Origin: Gammaproteobacteria bacterium
GTDB lineage: Bacteria > Pseudomonadota > Gammaproteobacteria > Pseudomonadales > Azotimanducaceae
DNA: 34,087 nt
Direction of reading: 5' to 3'
NCBI GenBank assembly: GCA_002689445.1
Contig: NZGC01000097.1
Coordinates: 6,696 to 40,782, forward strand
Part shown: positions 16,036 through 23,044 of the stretch, in pieces
Numbering within the stretch: the stretch's first letter is position 1
Layout: every line of letters starts with the position of its first letter
Made by a program: the position numbers and the translations under genes
Notes under the pieces: generated by a model
Told to the model about the DNA's origin: nothing
The model's input: only the letters and a program-made list of their open reading frames with translations
The model's database searches: none

Positions 16036-16599
16036 TTAGGAGGCTGACTTGGAAGCGCTGAGCGAAGAGATAGGTCGCTTGCTATTCGCCTGAATGGTGC
16101 CAACATCCCACAAGTTCGCGAATTTAAACGATCGAGGGCAATGAAAGTAGGCTTCGTCAACCTGGATGATGATGCCTTGAACAAACTGGGCTTTTTCGTC
16201 GTGCCATTCGAGCTCAGGGTCCGACACGATTGCTTTGACTTCCTCTGCTTCAAGAATGGCGACTCGACCATTCACTCGCACCGTGACATCCATACCAGGA
16301 ATCATGAAAATGAGGCCGATTTTGGGATTGACGGCATAGTTATCGAAACTCTGGAAAAGATTATTGCCAGCGATGTCAGGCATCATCAAGGTACGATCAT
16401 CTAAAACCTTGATAAAACCGGGTTCCCCGCCTTTGGGTGAAGCATCGCAGTCACCAGCGGCATTACTGCTGGCCACTACGGCAAAAGGGGACTGCTGGAT
16501 AAAGCCGGTTACGAACGGCTCAAGAAAATCCTTTACTTTGGTCTGAGCCAATGGATGGATCCCGCCTTGAGCAGCTCTTAAGTCATCTAGTCGTCCCAT
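16036..16599 (-). CDS. Pyridoxamine 5'-phosphate oxidase (PPOX)-fold flavin-binding protein
   Basis: A 187-residue protein of the split-barrel flavin reductase/PPOX fold. Features include F-A-V-V-A-S-S-N near the first strand, C-D-A-S-P-K-G-G-E-P-G-F, L-M-M-P-D-I-A-G-N-N-L-F-Q-S and V-T-V-R-V-N-G-R-V. The ASPKGG...DxxGN-xxxxS pattern is typical of the stand-alone PPOX-class proteins that bind FMN, F420 or haem-related ligands. The likely cofactor is FMN, and the reaction is not predictable. ATG 16599 is preceded by AAGGATAATCG, a fair ribosome site. It ends beside a tandem repeat; an open frame on the same strand that runs through the repeat has no family support. Confidence 0.8.
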   Translation of the reverse strand: MGRLDDLRAAQGGIHPLAQTKVKDFLEPFVTGFIQQSPFAVVASSNAAGDCDASPKGGEPGFIKVLDDRTLMMPDIAGNNLFQSFDNYAVNPKIGLIFMIPGMDVTVRVNGRVAILEAEEVKAIVSDPELEWHDEKAQFVQGIIIQVDEAYFHCPRSFKFANLWDVGTIQANSKRPISSLSASKSAS

Positions 16600-16639
16600 C
16601 GATTATCCTTGTCGTGATTTCGTTTGGTGACAGCACTTT

Positions 16640-16659
16640 GGCCCCGTTTTGGCGGGGTC
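16640..16659 (-). terminator. GC-rich hairpin after the P450 gene
   Basis: Arms GGCCCCG (16640-16646) and CGGGGTC (16653-16659) form a 7-bp stem with one G-T pair, 13 bases past the P450 stop in its transcription direction. No clear U-run follows, so termination is uncertain. Confidence 0.3.
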
Positions 16660-16672
16660 ATGCTTCAGCGGG

Positions 16673-17932
16673 TTAGGGTTGGTCAATAGTATCCTCTTTT
16701 AGATCAAGGTCTATCGAGAGCGTCTTGAGAGCCCTCAAGAGACAATGGGGCTGATACGTGAAGTCGTTTTCACCGGGCGTAAAACGAGCCTGCTCGACTC
16801 GATCCAAAAAGGTTTTAAAGCCCCACCAAAGTTCTCTTCGCGCCAGCGGAGCACCGAGACAGTGATGAATTCCGGAGCCAAAAGCCAGATGCGCACCTGG
16901 TTTTTTCCGTGCCAAATCAATGTCAGCCGGACACGAAAACTGTTGCTGGTCCCGGTTGGCTGCTCCGTAACGCACGCCAATGAGTGCGCCCTCGGGTATG
17001 AGCGTGTCACCAATGTGGGTCTCAGCCGTTGCCCGCCGCAGTAGCATTTGCACGGGGGACTCAAGTCGCAACACCTCTTCAATAAATGGGCGTAACGTTG
17101 CATCTTGATCGGCCTTCAGCTGATCCCAGACGGATGGGTTTTCAATAAGTAGTTTGATCCCGGCGGATAGTGCATTGGTGGTTGTCTCACTACCCCCGAC
17201 GAAGGTGTCTGCCATCATTTCTGCGTGCAGTTCTTCATCGGTCAAGGTGCGACCCCACTCCGGAATGGGTTTATTGACCAAATCAGACAACAAGGTATCG
17301 TCGGGTTCTGCTCTTAAACGGTCGAAGATGGGCTGAAAATAATGCTGAGCCTCGATCTCTTTTTCAATGCACTCGATTTCTTCCTCTTCGGTTAGCATCA
17401 TGCTGATTCGCTTGAAGAAAGCATCAGTCCAAGATTTGATTCGCCATAGGTCAGAGGCGGGTGCGCCCATTTGCTTAACGATGATAGTCAAGGGCAATGG
17501 CACGGCCATGGCCTGAACCCAGTCACAGTGGCCGGCGGCGGCAATGGGTTCGAATAAAGCCTCAGCGGTTTCCTGCACGAAAGCATCCATGGCTTCGATT
17601 TTTGCAGGCCGAAAAGCTTCATTAAAGAGCGCACGCATCTGTTTATGATTAGGATCGTCCCGGCCAATGAGGGTGGAGGCGGGCAACCAGCCTTTGTCTT
17701 TAAACAGTTGGTTCACGCGGTGTTGTCTGGGCGAACCTGTATCCCGTGCGCTCCGCGTTTGGCCGCTAAAAAGCTTAGGGTTTTGTAAGACATGTCTTAC
17801 ATCATCGAAAGTTGATACGTGGTAGATACCTGTCATGCTGTCACGATAGACCGGTGCTTGCTCACGCAGATGCTGATAGTACTCGAAAGGGTCGTTTTGT
17901 AGGTCTTCTGAAAAAAAATTGATCTCAGTCAT
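16673..17932 (-). CDS. Cytochrome P450
   Basis: A soluble bacterial P450 of 419 residues from ATG 17932 (MTEINFF); a further in-frame start at 17989 would add a poor 19-residue extension. The I-helix has the oxygen-activating motif as F-V-G-G-S-E-T-T-T-N. The K-helix ExxR appears as E-E-V-L-R. The haem-binding loop F-G-S-G-I-H-H-C-L-G-A-P-L-A-R contains the proximal cysteine. P450s hydroxylate or otherwise oxidise hydrophobic substrates with electrons from a ferredoxin. A Rieske-type ferredoxin gene lies 130 bases upstream on the same strand, preceded by a VOC protein. No ferredoxin reductase is in the window. The CYP family is not assignable by eye. Confidence 0.93.
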   Translation of the reverse strand: MTEINFFSEDLQNDPFEYYQHLREQAPVYRDSMTGIYHVSTFDDVRHVLQNPKLFSGQTRSARDTGSPRQHRVNQLFKDKGWLPASTLIGRDDPNHKQMRALFNEAFRPAKIEAMDAFVQETAEALFEPIAAAGHCDWVQAMAVPLPLTIIVKQMGAPASDLWRIKSWTDAFFKRISMMLTEEEEIECIEKEIEAQHYFQPIFDRLRAEPDDTLLSDLVNKPIPEWGRTLTDEELHAEMMADTFVGGSETTTNALSAGIKLLIENPSVWDQLKADQDATLRPFIEEVLRLESPVQMLLRRATAETHIGDTLIPEGALIGVRYGAANRDQQQFSCPADIDLARKKPGAHLAFGSGIHHCLGAPLARRELWWGFKTFLDRVEQARFTPGENDFTYQPHCLLRALKTLSIDLDLKEDTIDQP

Positions 17933-18062
17933 GGGGCAAATCAATAATATAGAGGCCCCAACGTTACCGAGTCTTGGTCGAAGCCACAAGGGAAGTTTGC
18001 CGCTGAGGAGGCGCGTTGCCGGGTAAAACCAAGCGCCGCTCGCGCTCTATCGAGGCATTCGG

Positions 18063-18371
18063 TTAATCAGGCAGGGTGACCATTATTCCAGAAGTCTCGA
18101 CTTGTGCCCTGTAGCGAGTGATCGGTTGCTGGGTGGGACCGCCCAGACATTGCCCTGAGGTGATGTCAAAGCGAGCACCATGTAGGGGGCAAATGATCGT
18201 AGTCCCACGTAATTTGCCTTTGGACAATAGCACCCTAGCGTGGCTACAAATATTTGATGTGACGTAATATTCGCCGTTAATCCTGGCGACCAACAGATGC
18301 TGATCATCAACCTGAACACCCTGATGTTGGCCGTCTTTAAGATCAATATTGAGAAAAACTGTTTTGCTCAT
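18063..18371 (-). CDS. Rieske [2Fe-2S] ferredoxin
   Basis: A small soluble electron carrier of 102 residues from ATG 18371 (MSKTVFLNID), chosen because the longer frame runs into the upstream VOC gene. The Rieske cluster ligands are clear: C-S-H and C-P-L-H separated by 16 residues. The length and simple fold match dioxygenase-type Rieske ferredoxins rather than oxygenase alpha subunits. The start lies 1 nt after the stop of the VOC gene, so translation is coupled. It may pass electrons to the downstream P450 or to an oxygenase elsewhere; P450s more often use Cys4-type ferredoxins, so the pairing is notable (inference). Confidence 0.9.
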   Translation of the reverse strand: MSKTVFLNIDLKDGQHQGVQVDDQHLLVARINGEYYVTSNICSHARVLLSKGKLRGTTIICPLHGARFDITSGQCLGGPTQQPITRYRAQVETSGIMVTLPD

Positions 18372-18372
18372 A

Positions 18373-18897
18373 TCAGTACCGTAAGGGTTCCTCACCGCGC
18401 CAATCGCGAGCGGCCTCTGCAATTTGGGCAAATTTAGCTTCGACCTTCGGCGTTCGAGGGACGATTTCCAGCATACAGCCAAGGGATGCTCGGGTGTCAA
18501 GATAGGCGAAAACCGTGCTACGAGTTCTACCGCGAGTCACGATGTCATAACCTAGGCCTTGGAAGTAGGTCAGCTCGTCCTCAAACTCATCTGACCATTT
18601 GCACATGTGATGAAAGCCTGAGCCTGAGCCGGTAGGAACACTCTCTCGATAGACAGATTTTCGGGTTCTGGGTTCAACCAACTCGATTTGAAGGGGGCCT
18701 GCCTGGGCCAGCGCGACCCGCATGCTCAGTTCAGAAGGCGTACCACGATAGTCGATTGCCTCAAAAGCGCTAGGCTGATAGTCGGTAATAAAAAAAGGAC
18801 CAACGCCAAAATGCGTGCTCCAGTCGTGGCAAGCCGCTTCTAAATCGTCAACCACCCAGGCATTTTGAAAAATTGTTGATGCAAATCCGGGGTTCAT
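18373..18897 (-). CDS. VOC (glyoxalase/bleomycin-resistance) family protein
   Basis: A 174-residue vicinal oxygen chelate protein. The N-terminal F-Q-N-A-W-V-V-D-D-L-E-A-A segment, the central F-H-H-M-C-K-W and the later M-L-E-I-V are the usual metal-ligand strands of the fold; the first ligand is likely Gln rather than His. Members include methylmalonyl-CoA epimerase, ring-cleavage dioxygenases and isomerases. The gene is first in a tight run with the Rieske ferredoxin (1-nt gap) and the P450, so it likely handles the same substrate. Its divergent upstream region holds the possible small gene at 18958-19098. Confidence 0.82.
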   Translation of the reverse strand: MNPGFASTIFQNAWVVDDLEAACHDWSTHFGVGPFFITDYQPSAFEAIDYRGTPSELSMRVALAQAGPLQIELVEPRTRKSVYRESVPTGSGSGFHHMCKWSDEFEDELTYFQGLGYDIVTRGRTRSTVFAYLDTRASLGCMLEIVPRTPKVEAKFAQIAEAARDWRGEEPLRY

Positions 18898-18957
18898 AAG
18901 GATGGGGCCGTTTAAGACGTTGTCGAGTCTATCAATAATTTCAGGCTCAGTACCAGA

Positions 18958-19098
18958 GTGGGCAATCTTGTGTCCGGCGCTGATCCTGCTGTCCTTATGC
19001 GATGGCTTTACGCCAAAGTGACAACCAAAATCGAACTATCCTTTACTCCCTATTTGGATGAAGAGAGACTTACTGCATCCGGTGAAATCATTGAGTGA
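18958..19098 (+). CDS. Possible small gene (33-46 residues) ending just before an intrinsic terminator
   Basis: An open frame with possible starts GTG 18958, GTG 18970 or ATG 18997 ends at TGA 19096-19098. The product from ATG 18997 begins M-R-W-L-Y-A-K-V-T-T-K and ends A-S-G-E-I-I-E. Charged and hydrophobic residues alternate as in natural proteins. It stands 15 bases before a strong terminator with no other plus-strand gene upstream. No clear ribosome site is seen, and a competing frame from ATG 18902 is also open. It may be a small protein, a leader peptide for the kinase gene, or the tail of a deleted gene. Confidence 0.35.
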   Translation: MGNLVSGADPAVLMRWLYAKVTTKIELSFTPYLDEERLTASGEIIE

Positions 19099-19113
19099 TC
19101 AAGCCGGGTACCG

Positions 19114-19176
19114 AAGGACTCCCATTAGTCACCAGTGCGCCCCTCCCTCTTGCACCGCTTTTGGGAGTCCTTTTTT
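19114..19176 (+). terminator. Intrinsic terminator upstream of the kinase gene
   Basis: Perfect 10-bp arms AAGGACTCCC (19114-19123) and GGGAGTCCTT (19163-19172) lead into TTTTTT (19171-19176). The 39-base loop has a small inner GTGC/GCAC stem. It points along the plus strand, 157 bases before the kinase start, where no annotated gene ends. It therefore ends a small transcript or attenuates the kinase mRNA. Confidence 0.7.
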
Positions 19177-19333
19177 CTTGCTGTTGTTGTTTTCTGTAGA
19201 CCGATAGATGACGCCTGTTTGAGTGATTCACAGAGCGAGATGCTTGCTTGCGCTCAGGGAAATTCAGAGTTAAAACAGGGGATGAGGTTAGGGATAACCT
19301 TCGCGTCAAAAAAGCTTCAAGAGGGTAGGAGTC

Positions 19334-20287
19334 TTGCCAAAATTTACGGATGTCAATCAAGCCCAAGACCTGAAAGTTGATCTTAAGGATACCGACAGAC
19401 CGTTGTCTGAAGTCCTTAATCCACATTTCAGATACGCGTTGTTCTCGCCTATCGCTCAAGGGGGTAAATCAGTGATTCAATCCTGTACTGACCTCTATTT
19501 GGCGCGCAGAGTTTGCTACAAGCAGCTCAAGCGTAGCTTTGCTGATGACGTTGTTGAACAAAAGCGATTGCTCCGAGAGGCCCGAGTGACGGCGATTCTT
19601 CAACACCCCAATATCGTGCCAACCTATGATCTGGGTCGAGATGCCAAAGGCCATTATTTTTTTACCATGAAATTGGTGCACGGCTATACCCTGCGTGAAG
19701 TCCTCGACTTTAGAGATCGGTATGATTTGACTCAATTGGTGGATGTTGTCGAGCAGGTCGCCCAAGCGCTGTCTTATGCCCATTCGAAAGGCGTCATTCA
19801 TCGTGACGTGAAACCGGAAAACATTCTGGTGGGTCCCTTTGGCGAAGTCGTGTTGTTAGATTGGGGGTTGGCGAAGGTTTGGGCAATGACAGAAGACGTT
19901 GACCCCAATAAGCTGGAACTAGAAGATGAGCAATTGCCTTTCACCATGACCCATCATGGCAAAGTTCAGGGGACGATCAGCTATATGTCGCCGGAGCAGT
20001 TGTCGAATGATGCTGAGATCGATCATAGAACAGACATCTTTAGTATCGGCGCAATCTTGTACGAGATTCTCAGCGGTCGAACGGCGGCAGAGGGAGAAAC
20101 CATGGCGGAGTTAGCACGCAGTGTGAAAAACGATACGCCACAGCCACCATCGAATTTCACCAAATTAAAGATTCCCAAATTACTAGAAGATTTGACCATG
20201 CGCTGTTTGGTGAAGGATCCGAAGGCTCGGCTAGACCATATGGACGAGTTGATCCGACTGTTATCTCAGAACTGGCAGCTTTCTTAG
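19334..20287 (+). CDS. Serine/threonine protein kinase (Hanks type, soluble)
   Basis: A 317-residue eukaryotic-like kinase with no membrane segment or sensor domain, so probably cytoplasmic. Catalytic features: V-C-Y-K-Q-L-K (ATP-binding lysine), H-R-D-V-K-P-E-N near residues 156-163, D-W-G-L-A-K (DWG in place of DFG, common in bacterial kinases) near 176, G-T-I-S-Y-M-S-P-E-Q near 213, and D-I-F-S-I-G-A. The glycine-rich loop (A-Q-G-G-K-S-V-I) is degenerate. The start is TTG 19334, with GAGGG 8 nt upstream. A PP2C phosphatase gene converges from the other side, a likely antagonist pair. The stop codon lies in a tandem repeat. Confidence 0.92.
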   Translation: MPKFTDVNQAQDLKVDLKDTDRPLSEVLNPHFRYALFSPIAQGGKSVIQSCTDLYLARRVCYKQLKRSFADDVVEQKRLLREARVTAILQHPNIVPTYDLGRDAKGHYFFTMKLVHGYTLREVLDFRDRYDLTQLVDVVEQVAQALSYAHSKGVIHRDVKPENILVGPFGEVVLLDWGLAKVWAMTEDVDPNKLELEDEQLPFTMTHHGKVQGTISYMSPEQLSNDAEIDHRTDIFSIGAILYEILSGRTAAEGETMAELARSVKNDTPQPPSNFTKLKIPKLLEDLTMRCLVKDPKARLDHMDELIRLLSQNWQLS

Positions 20288-20319
20288 GCAAGCTTTCTTA
20301 GGCAAGTTTTCCTAGGTAA
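20278..20319. repeat. Three tandem 14-bp repeats at the kinase/phosphatase junction
   Basis: GCTTTCTTAGGCAA occurs exactly at 20278-20291 and 20292-20305. A diverged third copy, GTTTTCCTAGGTAA, occupies 20306-20319. Copy one contains the kinase stop TAG (20285-20287). Copy three contains the phosphatase stop (CTA on plus, 20312-20314). Confidence 0.9.
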
Positions 20320-21019
20320 AAGTAATGTCAGCAACCATCAGAGAAACATTATCAGGTGCACCCGCCGAGGTTGCATGAGCCATTAAGGCATCTGCCAGCA
20401 GTTCAGAGTTCTTTGGATATTGACTGAGTAGGGCTTGGATGATTTCTTCTGGAACAACCTGCGTGAGGCCATCCGTTGCAAACAACAGACGGTCAGTGGT
20501 TGCGACGGCAACATTACCGCAATCCGGCTCAAATACCTGATTTCCCCCAAGACTTTTCGTCAGGATGTGCTCGTCTCCTTGCTGGACAGGAGTCCCTAAT
20601 CGTTTTTTGTGCATTGCCCGCGTGTGATCTTGGGTCAATTGGGTCAACGGTCGGTCCGTGGTTGATTGGTAGAGCCGAGAATCTCCCGCCCAACAAAATG
20701 CCAGCCGGTTGTTGGGTAACAATTGAGCGCACACCATAGTGGTGCGCATATTAGCAAAAGCCGGATAGTCCTTCTGGTGGTTCAGTAGAGCAGTATTACA
20801 GGATCTTAATCGTTCATAGAGGTCTCTCTCAGAGACAATAGGCGTCGTGGCAGCACTGTCAGACAAAAAATCAACGGCCATTTGGCTGCAATATTGACCA
20901 TGCGTATGTCCGCCGAGACCGTCAGCAATGGCAAAGAAACCATGCTTGGCATCGCCAAACAGGCAGTCCTCATTTTTCGCCCTCACCAAACCTGGGTCGG
21001 TTCTTGACGTCAATCGCAC
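20312..21019 (-). CDS. PP2C-type protein serine/threonine phosphatase
   Basis: A metal-dependent phosphatase that most likely reverses the neighbouring kinase. Motifs in order: G-L-V-R-A-K-N-E-D, F-A-I-A-D-G-L-G-G-H (metal-binding Asp/Gly), C-W-A-G-D-S-R-L-Y, T-K-S-L-G-G, F-A-T-D-G-L-T and A-P-D-N-V-S. All metal aspartates expected for the PPM/PP2C fold are visible. Two starts are possible: TTG 21085 without a ribosome site, or GTG 21019 with GAGG 7 nt upstream. I prefer 21019 (235 aa), which gives the usual short N-terminus before the T-D-P-G-L-V-R segment. It follows the amidohydrolase gene on the same strand after about 91 bases. Confidence 0.92.
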   Translation of the reverse strand: MRLTSRTDPGLVRAKNEDCLFGDAKHGFFAIADGLGGHTHGQYCSQMAVDFLSDSAATTPIVSERDLYERLRSCNTALLNHQKDYPAFANMRTTMVCAQLLPNNRLAFCWAGDSRLYQSTTDRPLTQLTQDHTRAMHKKRLGTPVQQGDEHILTKSLGGNQVFEPDCGNVAVATTDRLLFATDGLTQVVPEEIIQALLSQYPKNSELLADALMAHATSAGAPDNVSLMVADITFT

Positions 21020-21110
21020 CGACCAACCTCGAGCACGATCTCTTTGCGTACCCTTGATCAAGAGAGCAATCTTCGCGTAGAACAATCAGTAGACAGCATG
21101 AAGTGGAGCG

Positions 21111-22808
21111 CTAGTGGGTGCTTTGTCGGCGAACTAACTTCCCAGGCAAAGCGCCGGTAGGCGCGCCATCGCGATAAATGATTTCTCCTGCCACCATGGT
21201 CATCTCAACGCCTTCTGCATTTTGCAAGAACCGCTTGCCACCAGCCGGGAGGTCTTGAACGATATGAGGCGTTTTCAGCTTGAGGGCATCTAAGTCGATG
21301 ACGTTCAGGTCTGCTTTCAAGCCAACGGATAATCTTCCCCTGTCAGTCAGCGAGTAAAGCTCTGCGGGCTGCTGGGTGAGCATTGAAATGCCTTGGCTGA
21401 GTTCAATTTCCCCTTTTTGCTTTACCCACTTGGTGATCAAGTAGAGATTGGCGCTGGCGTCGCAAATGGAACCCACGTGGGCTCCACCGTCTCCCAGCGC
21501 CGCTACCGTGTGCGGATGATTGAGCAGCTCTGGAATGCCGTCAGCGTAGTTTGCTGCAGGAATGTAAACGAGGTTCGTGCCTTCGTTGCCAAGAAAATAG
21601 TCATAAAGCCAGGATTCAGGTTCTTTGCCCTCGCGATCTGCTCGCGCCTGTACCGAATCGCTTGGTGCGGGTAAATACTCGATGGGATCCACGAGGGGAT
21701 ACATTTTGTCGTACTTATTATTGAAAATGCGGACAAAGATGTGCGGATTTTCGTTGTCCTCTTGCAGAATCTTGGCCTTAGTCTCCGGGTTTCGAAATGC
21801 TGCTAGACGCTCTGAGTGAGGTAGGCTCTCGAGCGCCACATAGCTGGGTCTGCGATAAAACGGGTTCATTGACGAGGGCATGCCCATCATCATTCCGACC
21901 GGCCGTGATAGCACCTGGCCACGGATATCGAAGCCTCGCGTTTGGGCGGCTTCAATAAGTGCCAATTGTTCTCGCCAGAGTTCGGGTTGGTTATCGAGTT
22001 GCAATAAAGTAAAGGTGCCTTTTGCGCCTGTCGCAGCACAGGTGTCTTCTAAAATGCTGAACTCATCTTGCGGATCATCCCAATCGGAGATTAGCTGGAA
22101 AACATGGCCGGCCTCGCCCGACAGCTTTTGCCCCAAAGCTTTGAGTTCAGCAGTTGCCGCTTTGTAGGTGGGTATCAGACTCCCGTCGCTGCTTCGGTGA
22201 ACCAGCGTCCTGCTGGTTGAGAACCCAACGGCGCCGGCTGCCATACCCTGCTCGAGTAAGGCTTGCATTGCTTTGATATCATCCTCGGTGGCGGGTTCTC
22301 GTTTGACGGCGCGCTCTCCCATCACAAACACGCGAAGCGGCCCGTGAGGATATAAGGCGGCGATATCTATGTCTCTTGGTTTTCGGTCCAGACTATCGAG
22401 GTACTCAGGAAAACTTTCCCAATCCCAGGGAAGTCCCTCATTCATTGCTGTCTCTGGAATTTCTTCTACCCCTTCCATCAGTTGGATCAAAACCTCGTGG
22501 TCGGTTTTCCGACAGGGTGCAAAGCCTACGCCGCAATTGCCCATCACCACAGTCGTTGTACCAAGATTTGAAGACGGAGCAAGGTGCTGGTCCCAGGTCG
22601 CTTGCCCATCGTAGTGGGTGTGCACGTCGATAAAGCCTGGGGTGACAATTTTTCCTGATGCGTCGATTCGCTGATCGCAGTCCTCTGCCCCAAGGGCCCC
22701 GATGGCTTGAATAACGCCATCTTTAATGCCGATATCAATTTGCTGCGGCGGCGAACCCGTGCCGTCATAAACTAAGCCATTGCTAATGATTGCATCAAAG
22801 GTTGCCAT
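21111..22808 (-). CDS. Amidohydrolase of the N-acyl-D-amino-acid deacylase family
   Basis: A 565-residue metal-dependent hydrolase from ATG 22808 (MATFDAIISNG). The N-terminal composite beta sandwich gives A-x-x-S-N-G-L-V-Y-D-G-T-G. It is followed by the metal site V-T-P-G-F-I-D-V-H-T-H-Y-D-G-Q, the form typical of D-aminoacylases and dihydropyrimidinase-like relatives. A later G-D-G-G-A-H-V-G provides the conserved Asp/His. The C-terminus returns to the sandwich with R-G-R-L-S-V-G-L-K-A-D-L-N-V-I. Substrates in this group include N-acyl-D-amino acids and other amides. It lies downstream of the TPR-sulfotransferase and receptor on the same strand, separated by about 236 bases. Confidence 0.85.
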   Translation of the reverse strand: MATFDAIISNGLVYDGTGSPPQQIDIGIKDGVIQAIGALGAEDCDQRIDASGKIVTPGFIDVHTHYDGQATWDQHLAPSSNLGTTTVVMGNCGVGFAPCRKTDHEVLIQLMEGVEEIPETAMNEGLPWDWESFPEYLDSLDRKPRDIDIAALYPHGPLRVFVMGERAVKREPATEDDIKAMQALLEQGMAAGAVGFSTSRTLVHRSSDGSLIPTYKAATAELKALGQKLSGEAGHVFQLISDWDDPQDEFSILEDTCAATGAKGTFTLLQLDNQPELWREQLALIEAAQTRGFDIRGQVLSRPVGMMMGMPSSMNPFYRRPSYVALESLPHSERLAAFRNPETKAKILQEDNENPHIFVRIFNNKYDKMYPLVDPIEYLPAPSDSVQARADREGKEPESWLYDYFLGNEGTNLVYIPAANYADGIPELLNHPHTVAALGDGGAHVGSICDASANLYLITKWVKQKGEIELSQGISMLTQQPAELYSLTDRGRLSVGLKADLNVIDLDALKLKTPHIVQDLPAGGKRFLQNAEGVEMTMVAGEIIYRDGAPTGALPGKLVRRQSTH

Positions 22809-23044
22809 GAGCTGCTCTCTCAAACATAGGGCTTAAAATGTAGCGGGTAATGCGAAATAAATCCAGTTGCCGGCAGACGCTATCCTGGAGGTTGAAACCG
22901 GGGAGAATTCGATGAGTCGGATTGGCTTCAAGTGTTGAGTAGATCCCAAGGATTGAGTTTGTACCCGATATTAGAGATTGCTGAGAAGGCATGCGGTAGC
23001 TGACTGAAGGCGTGGCATCTGCCAGGTCGACCGTTGCAGGGGAT

